From NCBI GenBank assembly GCA_945907045.1, contig CAMDSH010000011.1, positions 18,514 to 82,513 on the forward strand: 64,000 nt of DNA, in the 5' to 3' direction. Shown here piece after piece: positions 17,837 through 26,348 of the stretch; the stretch's first letter is position 1; the number at the start of each line of letters is the position of its first letter. Both the position numbers and the translations under genes were made by a program. The notes under the pieces were generated by a model. That model saw nothing but the letters and a program-made list of their open reading frames with translations, had not been told where the DNA came from and did not search any database. The stretch is from Rhizobium sp. Q54. GTDB lineage: Bacteria > Pseudomonadota > Alphaproteobacteria > Rhizobiales > Xanthobacteraceae.

Positions 17837-18793
17837 ATGGCCGTTGAGCCCGGACTGAACGACATCGAGACAAGCGCGGTAAAGCAGGCAACCGGCGGCG
17901 GGCGCACGCTCGCCGCTACCGTGCCGCGTTTGATCCTGGAAGCGCGGCGCGTCGCCGCTACCGTCATTCACGGGTTGCACGGACGCCGCCGCGCGGGACC
18001 GGGCGAGAATTTCTGGCAGTACCGGCGCTTTTCGTCAGGAGAACCGGCAGCACGCGTCGACTGGCGGCGTTCCGCGCGCGACGATCATCTTTATGTGCGC
18101 GAGCAGGAATGGGAAGCCTCGCATACAGTCTGGATCTGGCCGGATCGCTCGCCTTCGATGGCGTTCGCGTCGGCGCTGTTGCCCGATAGCAAGCTTGAGC
18201 GCGCGCTGATCGTCGGCTTCGCGCTCGCGGAAGTTCTGGTGCAAGGCGGCGAGCGCGTCGGCATTCCCGGCCTGATGCGACCGACCGCCAACCGCAACAT
18301 CATCGAAAAGATGGCGGAGGCGATCCTGCACGACCGCGAGGAGCGCGCGAGCCTGCCGCCGTCTTTCGTGCCATCCCCGCTCGCCGAGATCGTGATGCTG
18401 TCCGACCTGTGGGCCCCGATCGGCGACGTGCACAAAACCATCGCGCAGCTTTCCGCGGCCGGCACGCACGGGCATGTCGTGCAGATCGTCGATCCGGCGG
18501 AAGAAACATTCCCCTATTCCGGGCGCATTGAATTTGTCGAGCCGGAAGGCGCGGGCGCGATAACAGCGGGCCGCGCGGAGACCTGGCGCAGCGATTACGT
18601 GGCGCGCGTGGCGCGGCATCGCGCCGACATCCGCGCCGAGACCGACCGTCTGGGCTGGACCTTCGCCGTTCATCGCACCGACCGGCCTGCGAGCGAACTC
18701 CTGCTCGTGCTGCACTCGCGCATGGGGGCCGGCCCCGCCGGCACCGGCATCAATCGCTGGCACGCACTCGGGCAAACAGGGGGCGCCGCATGA
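17837..18793 (+). CDS. DUF58 domain-containing protein
   Basis: 318 residues. The DUF58 signature is YRRFSSGEPAARVDWRRSAR followed by LYVREQEWE, and the second half is a VWA-like fold (WIWPDRSPSMAFAS with a DxSxS-like metal site). It lies 3 bases after moxR and overlaps the next gene by 4 bases. DUF58 proteins are the usual MoxR partners and probably present the client to the ATPase. Confidence 0.93.
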   Translation: MAVEPGLNDIETSAVKQATGGGRTLAATVPRLILEARRVAATVIHGLHGRRRAGPGENFWQYRRFSSGEPAARVDWRRSARDDHLYVREQEWEASHTVWIWPDRSPSMAFASALLPDSKLERALIVGFALAEVLVQGGERVGIPGLMRPTANRNIIEKMAEAILHDREERASLPPSFVPSPLAEIVMLSDLWAPIGDVHKTIAQLSAAGTHGHVVQIVDPAEETFPYSGRIEFVEPEGAGAITAGRAETWRSDYVARVARHRADIRAETDRLGWTFAVHRTDRPASELLLVLHSRMGAGPAGTGINRWHALGQTGGAA

Positions 18794-21603
18794 TCGGCGG
18801 CTTGCCCCTCGGCTTCGCGCAACCGCTGGTGCTGCTCGGCCTGTTGAGCCTGCCGGTGTTGTGGTGGCTGTTGCGGCTAATCCCGCCTAGGCCAAGGCGC
18901 ATTTCGTTTCCGCCGACGCGCATGCTGTTCGACATCGTGCCGAAGGAAGAGACGCCCGCGCGAACGCCGTGGTGGCTCACGTTGTTGCGGCTCACGCTCG
19001 CGGGCCTCGTCATCATCGCCGCCGCGGGGCCGCTGTGGAATCCGCCCGTCGCCACATCGAGCCGCGCCGCGCCGCTCGCGATTCTGATCGACGATGGCTG
19101 GGCGGCGGCCGCCGCATGGGACGCGCGCATCCGAACCGCCGATGAATTGATCGCGCGCGCGGAAGCCGACAATCGCGGCGTCGCATTGGTGCCGCTGTCG
19201 GAAACCGGCCGCGACATCTCGATGCAGACGCCGGGCGCCGCGCGCGTTCGGCTGAAACAGATCAAGCCGAAGCCGCATACGCTGGAACGCGGCGAGGCGC
19301 TCGCGCCGCTCGGACGCTTCCTTGCCGCCGCGCCGGATATAGAGCTCGTGTGGCTCTCCGACGGCGTCGATATGGGGCGCGGGCAGGAATTCATCGAAGC
19401 GTTGTCGCGCACCATCGGCAGCCGCCCGATCACAGTGGTGGAAGGCGGCATCGCGCAGCCGCATGCGCTCGCCGCCGCTGACAACGCTGCCGGCGCACTC
19501 AGCGTCAAAGTTTTGCGCGCGCAAACCGGGGGCAGCGACACCGGCATCGTGCACGCGCTCGATCTCAAAGGCCTGCCGCTCGGCGACGCGCCGTTCGCGT
19601 TCAAGTCCGACGAGCGCGAGACGGAAGCCGTGCTCGATCTTCCCGTCGAAATTCGTAACGATGTCGCGCGGCTCGAAATCGTTTCCGAGCGTTCCGCCGG
19701 CGCGGTGCAACTGCTGGACAAGCGCTGGCGCCGCCGCACCGTCGGCGTGATTTCCGGCTCCTCCTCCGACACCGCGCAGCCGCTGCTCGGTTCGACTTTT
19801 TATCTTGGCCGCGCGCTCAATCCCTTCGCCGACGTGCGGCTGGCGGAAGGCGCAGCGCCCGCCGACGCGGTGGCGCGTTTCCTCGACCAGAATTTGCCGA
19901 TGCTGATCCTCGCCGACGTAGGCAACGTCGCAGGCGAGGCGCATGACCGGCTGACCAAATGGATCGACGGCGGCGGCGTGCTGGTGCGCTTCGCGGGGCC
20001 GCGTCTTGCCGCCACCGACGACGATCTGGTGCCTGTTAAACTGCGACGCGGCGGACGCATCCTCGGCGGCAGCCTGAGCTGGGAACAGCCGCAGCAACTC
20101 GCCGGGTTCGCGCGCGAAAGTCCGTTCAACGGCATGGCGGTGCCGAACGATGTCACCGTCAACCGTCAGGTGCTGGCGGAACCGGATTCCGTTTTGACCG
20201 AGCGCACCTGGGCAACGCTCGCCGATGGCACGCCGCTGGTCACCGCGCAGCGCCGCGGCAAGGGCGTGATCGTGCTGTTCCATGTCACCGCCGATACGCG
20301 CTGGTCGGATCTGCCGCTCTCCGGCGCCTTCGTCGAAATGCTCAAGCGGCTGGTCTCGCTCGCCGGCTCCACAATCGCAACCGAAACCAATACGCCGGGA
20401 AGGCGCGAAGCGGTGCCTGCAACCCGCGTGCTCGACGGCTTCGGCGCGTTCGAGCCGCCTCCCGCGACGGCGCGGCCCGTCCCTGCCGGATTTACCGGAC
20501 GCGCGAGCGCCGATCATCCGCCCGGCTTCTACGGGCCACCCGAAGGCCTGATTGCCGTTAACACGCTGGCGCCCGCCGACCGCATGGCGCCGCTCGATGT
20601 CTCCGCGCTCAACGCGCGGCGCGAAGTCTATCGGCTGGGCGAGCCGCAGGATCTGCGCGGGCCGATCTTCCTCGGCGCGCTTTTGCTCCTGCTGGCCGAT
20701 GCGATGGTGGTGTTCTGGCTCGCGGGCGGACTTGTGGCGCTGGGCCGGCGGCGGCGCGCGGTCACTGCATCGATCGCCGCCGCAATGCTGGCGGCTTGCC
20801 TGCTGGCGTCCCCGCACGCACAAGCACAGGCGCTATCGCCCGCCGACGACTTCGCCATGAAATCCTCGGTGCAGACCAAGCTCGCTTACGTCATCACCGG
20901 CGACGCCGAGGTCGATGCCATCAGCAAGGCGGGCCTGCAGGGGCTCACGCTATTTCTCGCACAGCGCACAGCGCTGGAAGCCGGCGAGCCGGTCGGCGTC
21001 GATCCGGCCCGCGACGAACTTGCGTTCTTCCCGCTGATCTATTGGCCTGTGGTGCCGGGCGCACCGAAGCCGCCGCAGATCGCACTCACGCGTATCGACG
21101 CCTACATGAAACAGGGCGGCAGCATTCTGTTCGACACACGCGATGCCGTCGATGCGCCGCCCGGTCCCGGCGGCGAAATGCGCGCGCCCGGCATGATGAC
21201 GCTGCGGACTATTTTGTCCGCGCTCGATATCCCTGAGCTTGAGCCGCTGCCGCGCGATCACGTGCTGACCAAAACGTTCTTTCTGCTGAAAGATTTCCCC
21301 GGACGATTCAGCAACGGCCAGCTTTGGGTTGAGGCGACGCCCGCCGACAGCGAGGAGGAGCCGAGCCGTCCGGCGCGCGCCGGCGACGGCGTATCTTCGA
21401 TTCTGATCACGTCGAACGATCTTGCCGGCGCATGGGCGTTGCGGCCCGACGGCCAGCCGATGTTGCCGTTGATGCCGGGCGAAGCGCGCCAGCGCGAATT
21501 CGCCTTCCGCGCCGGCGTGAACATCGTGATGTACGCGCTCACCGGCAACTACAAGGCCGACCAAGTGCATATCCCCGCGCTGCTTGAGCGGCTGGGGCAA
21601 TAG
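18790..21603 (+). CDS. DUF4159 domain-containing membrane protein with BatA-like N-terminus
   Basis: 937 residues. The N-terminus (GGLPLGFAQPLVLLGLLSLP, then a second helix before PLWNPPVATSS) is the BatA/aerotolerance-type two-helix module. A central periplasmic or VWA-like region includes AILIDDGWAAAAAWDARI and WLSDGVDMGRGQEF. Two further helices near residues 630-670 precede the C-terminal DUF4159 domain (SVQTKLAYVITGDAEVDAIS, FFPLIYWPVVPG, GGSILFDTRDA, LTKTFFLLKDFPGRF, MYALTGNYKADQVH). The ATG overlaps the DUF58 stop. The architecture fits the membrane subunit of a MoxR system. Confidence 0.9.
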   Translation: MIGGLPLGFAQPLVLLGLLSLPVLWWLLRLIPPRPRRISFPPTRMLFDIVPKEETPARTPWWLTLLRLTLAGLVIIAAAGPLWNPPVATSSRAAPLAILIDDGWAAAAAWDARIRTADELIARAEADNRGVALVPLSETGRDISMQTPGAARVRLKQIKPKPHTLERGEALAPLGRFLAAAPDIELVWLSDGVDMGRGQEFIEALSRTIGSRPITVVEGGIAQPHALAAADNAAGALSVKVLRAQTGGSDTGIVHALDLKGLPLGDAPFAFKSDERETEAVLDLPVEIRNDVARLEIVSERSAGAVQLLDKRWRRRTVGVISGSSSDTAQPLLGSTFYLGRALNPFADVRLAEGAAPADAVARFLDQNLPMLILADVGNVAGEAHDRLTKWIDGGGVLVRFAGPRLAATDDDLVPVKLRRGGRILGGSLSWEQPQQLAGFARESPFNGMAVPNDVTVNRQVLAEPDSVLTERTWATLADGTPLVTAQRRGKGVIVLFHVTADTRWSDLPLSGAFVEMLKRLVSLAGSTIATETNTPGRREAVPATRVLDGFGAFEPPPATARPVPAGFTGRASADHPPGFYGPPEGLIAVNTLAPADRMAPLDVSALNARREVYRLGEPQDLRGPIFLGALLLLLADAMVVFWLAGGLVALGRRRRAVTASIAAAMLAACLLASPHAQAQALSPADDFAMKSSVQTKLAYVITGDAEVDAISKAGLQGLTLFLAQRTALEAGEPVGVDPARDELAFFPLIYWPVVPGAPKPPQIALTRIDAYMKQGGSILFDTRDAVDAPPGPGGEMRAPGMMTLRTILSALDIPELEPLPRDHVLTKTFFLLKDFPGRFSNGQLWVEATPADSEEEPSRPARAGDGVSSILITSNDLAGAWALRPDGQPMLPLMPGEARQREFAFRAGVNIVMYALTGNYKADQVHIPALLERLGQ

Positions 21604-21612
21604 GAGCGCGTT

Positions 21613-23679
21613 TTGAATCTTGGAATTTCATTCGCCCCGCTGCTGCCATCCTATGTTGTGTGGACGGCGATGGGCGTCGCCATTGCGATGGCGGTGCTGC
21701 TCGTGGTGGTGCGAAGCCCCGGCGCGACGCTTCGTATCGTTGCGCTCGCGCTGCTGGTGCTGGCGCTTACCAATCCATCATTGACCCGCGAGGACCGCGA
21801 CCCGATCCCCTCGGTCGCCGCCATCATCGTGGACAAGAGCCCGAGCCAGAACTTTGCCGACCGCGGCGCTCAGACCGAAGCCGCGCGCGCCGCGCTCGTC
21901 GATCGCTTAAGCCGCATTCCGGGGCTGGAAGTGCGCGTGGCGGAGGCAAGCCAATCCGACGGCGAGAACGACGGCACGCGGCTGTTCACGGCGCTCTCCT
22001 CGACGCTCGCCGACGTGCCGCCCGACCGCATCGCCGGCGCCATTCTCATCACGGACGGCCGCGTACATGACGTGCCGGCCGATGCCGCCGCGCTGGGTTT
22101 CGCCGCGCCAGTGCATGCGCTGATCACCGGCAAGAAGGACGAGCGCGACCGCCGCGTCGTGCTCATCACCGCGCCCCGTTTCGGCATCGTCGGCCAATCG
22201 CAGACCATCGTGTTCCGCGTCGAGGATCAGGGCGCGCCGCCCTCGCCCGCCCGCATTGAAGTGCGCCGCGACGGCGAAGCGCTGGAAAGCCGCACCGTCA
22301 CGCCGGGACAGGTCGTGCGCGTCGATGTGCCGATCCCGCATCCCGGCGCCAACATCGTCGAGATCGAAGCCTCGCCGCTCGAAGGCGAACTCACGCCGAT
22401 CAACAACCGCGCGGTCGTTTCCATCGACGGCGTGCGCGACAAGCTGCGCGTGCTTCTCGTCTCGGGAGAGCCGCACGCAGGCGAGCGCACCTGGCGCAAT
22501 CTGCTCAAGTCCGACGCCTCGGTCGATCTGGTGCACTTCACGATTTTGCGCCCGCCGGAAAAGCAGGACGGCACGCCGATCAACGAGCTTTCGCTGATCG
22601 CATTCCCGACGCGCGAACTGTTCCAGCAGAAGATCAACGAATTCCAGCTCATCATCTTCGACCGCTACGCGCGGCAAGGCGTGCTCCCCATCATCTATTT
22701 CGACAACATTGCGAAATACGTGCAGGACGGCGGCGCGGTGCTGGTCGCTGCGGGGCCGGATTACGCCAGCCCCACAAGCATCTGGCGCACGCCGCTCGAT
22801 GCGGTGCTGCCCGCAGAGCCGAGCGGCGAGGTCACCGAGCGGCCGTTCCGCGCAGAGCTTACCGAGCCCGGCAAGCGCCATCCCGTCACGCGCGGCCTAG
22901 AGGGCGCCGACAGCAACCCTCCGCACTGGAGCCGCTGGTTCCGTCTGGTCGACACCAAGAGCAACACCGGCACCAACGTCATGCAGGGCGCCGACAACAA
23001 GCCGCTGCTGGTGCTCTCGCGCCAGGGCGAAGGGCGCATCGCGCTGCTGCTGTCGGATCATATCTGGCTCTGGGCGCGCGGCTTCGAGGGCGGCGGCCCG
23101 CATATCGACCTGCTGCGGCGGCTCTCGCACTGGCTGATGAAGCAGCCCGACCTGGAAGAAGAAGCGCTGCGTCTCATCCTCAACGGCCGCGATCTTGTCG
23201 TGCAGCGCCAGACCATGGCCGACAGCGTGGAAGAGATCACACTCACCTCGCCCATGGGGGCGGTACGCAAGCTCACCTTGTCGGCGTTCGAACCCGGCGT
23301 GTGGCGCTCCTCGGTCAATGCCAATGAGCTTGGCCTGTGGCGCGCGACCGACGGCAAGCTAACCGCGCTGATCAATGTCGGTCCGGCCAATCCGCGCGAA
23401 TTCGCCGAAGTGACCTCGACCGGCGAAGTGCTTCGCGCGCTCGCCAGCGCTACGGGGGGCGACGTGCGGCGGCTCACAGATGCAACGGCGCCGGGCGTGC
23501 CGCGCGTCATCGCGGTGCGGTCGAGCACGACTTACAAGGGCGATGACTGGATCGGGCTGAAGATGCGCGATGTCAGCGTCGTGCGCGGCATCGGCGTGCT
23601 GCCGATATTCGCCGGCATCATCGGCCTGTTGTTGCTGGTCGGCTCGCTCGCCGCGACTTGGGCCAAAGAGGGCCGCTGA
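21613..23679 (+). CDS. Large membrane protein of the MoxR operon (VWA/glutamine-amidotransferase-like fold)
   Basis: 688 residues starting with TTG, 9 bases after the DUF4159 stop and behind an AGGAG sequence. It has two N-terminal helices (VVWTAMGVAIAMAVLLVVV; RIVALALLVLALTNPSL), a long periplasmic part, and a C-terminal helix (VLPIFAGIIGLLLLVGSLAATW). The first periplasmic part has AAIIVDKSPSQNF, a VWA-like DxSxS relic, and later segments (LIIFDRYARQGVLPIIYFDNIAKYV; PLLVLSRQGEGRIALLLSD) resemble class I glutamine-amidotransferase-like folds without a clear catalytic Cys. It completes the conserved four-gene operon; no enzyme activity can be claimed. Confidence 0.85.
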   Translation: MNLGISFAPLLPSYVVWTAMGVAIAMAVLLVVVRSPGATLRIVALALLVLALTNPSLTREDRDPIPSVAAIIVDKSPSQNFADRGAQTEAARAALVDRLSRIPGLEVRVAEASQSDGENDGTRLFTALSSTLADVPPDRIAGAILITDGRVHDVPADAAALGFAAPVHALITGKKDERDRRVVLITAPRFGIVGQSQTIVFRVEDQGAPPSPARIEVRRDGEALESRTVTPGQVVRVDVPIPHPGANIVEIEASPLEGELTPINNRAVVSIDGVRDKLRVLLVSGEPHAGERTWRNLLKSDASVDLVHFTILRPPEKQDGTPINELSLIAFPTRELFQQKINEFQLIIFDRYARQGVLPIIYFDNIAKYVQDGGAVLVAAGPDYASPTSIWRTPLDAVLPAEPSGEVTERPFRAELTEPGKRHPVTRGLEGADSNPPHWSRWFRLVDTKSNTGTNVMQGADNKPLLVLSRQGEGRIALLLSDHIWLWARGFEGGGPHIDLLRRLSHWLMKQPDLEEEALRLILNGRDLVVQRQTMADSVEEITLTSPMGAVRKLTLSAFEPGVWRSSVNANELGLWRATDGKLTALINVGPANPREFAEVTSTGEVLRALASATGGDVRRLTDATAPGVPRVIAVRSSTTYKGDDWIGLKMRDVSVVRGIGVLPIFAGIIGLLLLVGSLAATWAKEGR

Positions 23680-23684
23680 CCTGT

Positions 23685-24074
23685 CTATCCCTCCCCCGCT
23701 TGGGGGAGGGTGGTCGGCGTAGCCGACTGGGTGGGGGAACTCCGCTCAAGCTCGCCGTCAATCGTTTCCAACACACCCTCTAAATTTTCATCAACCTCAT
23801 TATTCCAAAAGCGCAAGATTCTAAAATTCTGTCGTGAAAAAAGAGCATCGCGATTCTTATCACGCATGGCATGCAATGACATGCCGTGCTGCCCGCCGTC
23901 GATCTCGATGATCAGACGCTGCCGCAAACAGACGAAATCGAGAATGAACCCGTCTCGCGGAACCTGACGGCGAAAATGAAAACCGCGGGCGCGCCACGAA
24001 CGGAGATGAACCCAAAGTTTCACCTCTTGCGGCGTCATCGACTTGCGAAGGGCACGAGCGCGTTGGTTCGCCAT
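23685..24074 (-). CDS. DUF559 (Vsr/PD-(D/E)XK-like) endonuclease domain protein enclosed by inverted repeats
   Basis: 129 residues from an ATG at 24074. The DUF559 core is clear: ALRKSMTPQEVKLWVHLRSW, then GFHFRRQVPRDGFILDFVC and LIIEIDGGQHG, which supply the Asp and Glu-x-Asp of a PD-(D/E)XK nuclease fold, and ILRFWNNEVDENLEGVLETI at the end. DUF559 proteins are predicted nucleases related to very-short-patch repair enzymes. Its last 18 residues (SSPTQSATPTTLPQAGEG) are encoded by one copy of a GC-hairpin repeat and the region just upstream of the ATG is an inverted copy. The gene thus fills an inverted-repeat pair that is empty elsewhere in this window. An upstream start at 24140 would translate the second repeat as well. 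Its role in spreading the repeat is inference. Confidence 0.85.
   Translation of the reverse strand: MANQRARALRKSMTPQEVKLWVHLRSWRARGFHFRRQVPRDGFILDFVCLRQRLIIEIDGGQHGMSLHAMRDKNRDALFSRQNFRILRFWNNEVDENLEGVLETIDGELERSSPTQSATPTTLPQAGEG
23688..23738 (+). repeat. Family B repeat module, left copy beside the DUF559 gene
   Basis: CCCTCCCCC and GGGGGAGGG form the first hairpin, TCGGCGTAGCCGA the second, followed by CTGGGTGGGGG. Overlaps the 3' end of the DUF559 gene. It faces the copy at 24080-24131. Confidence 0.9.
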
Positions 24075-24079
24075 CAGCA

Positions 24080-24131
24080 ACCCCACCCAACTGGCCTTCG
24101 GCCAGCCACCCTCCCCTTTCAGGGGAGGGAT
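24080..24131 (-). repeat. Family B repeat module, right copy beside the DUF559 gene
   Basis: Read on the minus strand: CCCTCCCC/GGGGAGGG hairpin, then a CTGGCC/GGCCAG hairpin and TTGGGTGGGG. It is an inverted counterpart of the copy at 23688-23738 with identical module order, only the second hairpin differing in sequence but keeping its pairing. Confidence 0.9.
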
Positions 24132-24136
24132 AACAA

Positions 24137-24643
24137 TCACGCGTCCCAGTCCGGGCGGATTTCACCTTTAACGCCTTCGCAAGCGCCGGCAGCGAGTTCG
24201 GCAATCAGCAGCCGCGCCGGATCGACCGGCCCCGGCATTTTCACCTGGCCCTTGGGAATGCGCTTGAAGCCGTTTTTGGCGTAGAACGGCTCATCGCCGA
24301 CCAGCACCACGAGCTTGTGACCCTCGGCCTTGGCTTCCTTCAACGCACGCTTGATCAACGAACTGCCGACGCCGCGCCCGCGAAACGGCGGCTCGACCGT
24401 GAGCGGGCCGAGCAGCAGCGCCTTGGTGTCGGCGATGCAGATCGGCGTGAGCCGCACCGAGCCGACCAGCAGCGTGCCGATGCGCGCGGTGAACGACAAT
24501 TCCGTCCGGTGCCCCTTGCCTTCGCGGATGCGATAGGCGGTGCGCGCATATCGTCCGGGCCCGAACGTGCGCTCGTGCAGCCGCTCGATCGCCAGCGCGT
24601 CGTCGGGCGTTTCCGGCAAGATGGTGAGTGAAAGTTCGGTCAA
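24137..24643 (-). CDS. GNAT family N-acetyltransferase
   Basis: 168 residues. The acetyl-CoA binding strand-loop is visible as LLLGPLTVEPPFRGRGVGSSLIKRAL (RGRGVG is the pyrophosphate loop), followed by LVVLVGDEPFYAKNGFKR, typical of YhbS-like members. The substrate is unknown. The stop lies six bases from the repeat bounding the DUF559 gene, so that element, if inserted, landed just outside this gene. It is divergent from the glutathionyl-hydroquinone reductase gene. Confidence 0.9.
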   Translation of the reverse strand: MTELSLTILPETPDDALAIERLHERTFGPGRYARTAYRIREGKGHRTELSFTARIGTLLVGSVRLTPICIADTKALLLGPLTVEPPFRGRGVGSSLIKRALKEAKAEGHKLVVLVGDEPFYAKNGFKRIPKGQVKMPGPVDPARLLIAELAAGACEGVKGEIRPDWDA

Positions 24644-24786
24644 AGCTCAGACGAATCTCGATGATGGCCCCGGAACCCGCACGCCGATTAGCACTTAGGC
24701 CAGCATAGGTCCATCGTTGGGTCCATCGCTTGCGGCGAGGCCTGAATATGTCCATCTGAGAGAAGCGATATAGCGGAGAATTCGAA

Positions 24787-25770
24787 ATGGGCGTGCTCGT
24801 CGATGGCGTCTGGCAGGAGCAACCGCGCGAGACCAAGGACGGGCGTTTCCAGCGGCCCGCCTCAAAAATCCGCAACTGGGTGACGCCGGACGGCAGTCCC
24901 GGCCCCTCCGGGGAAGCCGGATTTGCCGCCGAAGCCGGGCGCTATCATTTGTATGTATCGCTCGCCTGCCCGTGGGCGCACCGCACGGTCATCTTCCGCA
25001 AGCTGAAAAAACTGGAAGACGTCATCTCGCTCTCCGTCGTCGCGCCCTACATGGGCAAAGACGGCTGGACATTCGACACCGCAAACGGCTCGACCGGCGA
25101 CGCGGTCAATGGCAAGAGCAAGCTCTCTGAAATTTATCTGATCTCGGATGCGTGTTACTCAGGCCGCGTCAGCGTGCCGGTGCTGTGGGACAAGAAACGC
25201 CGCACCATCGTCAACAACGAGTCGCCCGAAATCATCCGCATGCTCAATTCGGCGTTCGACGCCTTCACCAGCGTGAAGACGGATTATTATCCGCCCGCCC
25301 TGCGCGCGGAAATCGACCGCATCAACGATCTCGTCTATCCGAACATCAACAACGGCGTTTACCGCTCCGGCTTCGCCACCACGCAGGCGGCTTACGAGGA
25401 AGCCTTCCGCGCGCTGTTCGACGCGCTCGACGAAATCGAGCAGCGCCTCGCGCAGCATCGCTATCTCGCCGGCAACACGCTCACCGAAGCCGACTGGCGG
25501 CTGTTCACGACGCTGGTGCGCTTCGACGCGGTCTATTACAGCCACTTCAAATGCAACTGGCGGCGCATCGCCGACTATCCGAATTTGTCGAATTATCTGC
25601 GCGATCTTTATCAGGTGCCGGGCGTGGCGGAGACGACAAGTCTCGATCAGATCAAGCGGCACTATTACAGCAGCATGCCGACGCTCAATCCGAGCGGCAT
25701 CGTTCCGGTCGGCCCGGAACTCGACTTCACCGCGCCGCACGACCGCGCGAAGTTCACCACTCCTCGCTGA
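24787..25770 (+). CDS. yqjG: Glutathionyl-hydroquinone reductase (YqjG/Xi-class glutathione transferase)
   Basis: 327 residues. The catalytic Cys is in LACPWAHRTVIFRKLKKLE at about residue 61, and the C-terminal domain carries the Xi-class pattern YPNINNGVYRSGFATTQAAYEEA and LTEADWRLFTTLVRFDAVYY. These enzymes remove glutathione from glutathionyl-hydroquinones using a second glutathione, in quinone detoxification. The gene has its own ATG and overlaps the convergent NUDIX gene by 17 bases at the 3' ends. Confidence 0.94.
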   Translation: MGVLVDGVWQEQPRETKDGRFQRPASKIRNWVTPDGSPGPSGEAGFAAEAGRYHLYVSLACPWAHRTVIFRKLKKLEDVISLSVVAPYMGKDGWTFDTANGSTGDAVNGKSKLSEIYLISDACYSGRVSVPVLWDKKRRTIVNNESPEIIRMLNSAFDAFTSVKTDYYPPALRAEIDRINDLVYPNINNGVYRSGFATTQAAYEEAFRALFDALDEIEQRLAQHRYLAGNTLTEADWRLFTTLVRFDAVYYSHFKCNWRRIADYPNLSNYLRDLYQVPGVAETTSLDQIKRHYYSSMPTLNPSGIVPVGPELDFTAPHDRAKFTTPR

Positions 25771-26236
25771 GCGGCTTGCCGGCGAATATTTCCGCAAGCC
25801 GCACGCGCGTCGCGCGACTGGTGTCCTCGGGCAACTCGCCGGGCGGGAAAAATCCGTGCGCGATGATTTCGTGATCCGGTTGCGGTGGCCCGTCCTGGCG
25901 GAATTCGCGCACGATATAGAGCGCCACATGATCGCGCTTCGAGGCGCTCGCATTGAAGAACACGTCGTGCAGTTTCGGCGTTGCGGTGATCTCGATGTTG
26001 CCTTCCTCGCGCAGCTCGCGCGCGAGTGCCGACAGAACGCTCTCGCCGGTTTCCACCCCGCCGCCCGGAAGGTGCCAGCCATCGACATAAGAGTGCTTGA
26101 TGAGGAACACGCGGCCCTGCCCGTCGATCACCACCGCGCGCGCGCCCAGGGTCATCCCGCGCGCGAAACGCCAGTAGAAATGCATCAGCGGCCGGATCAC
26201 CGGCTCCCAGGCGCGGCGGAGAATTTTGAAAGACAT
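25754..26236 (-). CDS. NUDIX hydrolase
   Basis: 160 residues or slightly fewer from the ATG at 26236 (MSFKILRRAWEPVIRPLMHF). The Nudix box is GGGVETGESVLSALARELREE followed by GNI, so the usual Gly after REUXEEX is Asn in this copy. A preceding VVIDGQGRVFLIKHSYVDGWHLPGG is typical. The substrate is not clear; the N-terminal amphipathic helix suggests membrane association. An upstream start at 26272 is possible, but AGGGGC lies at a suitable distance from the chosen ATG. Confidence 0.88.
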   Translation of the reverse strand: MSFKILRRAWEPVIRPLMHFYWRFARGMTLGARAVVIDGQGRVFLIKHSYVDGWHLPGGGVETGESVLSALARELREEGNIEITATPKLHDVFFNASASKRDHVALYIVREFRQDGPPQPDHEIIAHGFFPPGELPEDTSRATRVRLAEIFAGKPLSEEW

Positions 26237-26288
26237 GCCCCTAGAACTGCCCGCGATAAAAAGGCCTGTCAAAACGTGCTCTTTCTAG

Positions 26289-26305
26289 TTTAGAATATTT
26301 CTAAT
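26289..26305 (+). promoter_or_regulatory. Irr-type iron control element (ICE) upstream of mbfA
   Basis: TTTAGAATATTTCTAAT matches the inverted-repeat iron control element bound by the haem-dependent regulator Irr in Rhizobiales (TTTAGAA, three bases, TTCTAAA) with one mismatch in the last base. It sits 43 bases before the mbfA start. In Bradyrhizobium, Irr represses mbfA through such an element when iron is scarce. The other gene start, of the divergent NUDIX gene, is 52 bases away. Confidence 0.8.
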
Positions 26306-26348
26306 ATAAAGAACTGACGCCATTCCACTTAAAGCGAGGCCAGACGCC

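Noticed and set aside
18877..20823. Open minus-strand frame of 648 codons opposite the DUF4159 gene
   Set aside because: Shadow of the real gene; arginine-rich with no motif.
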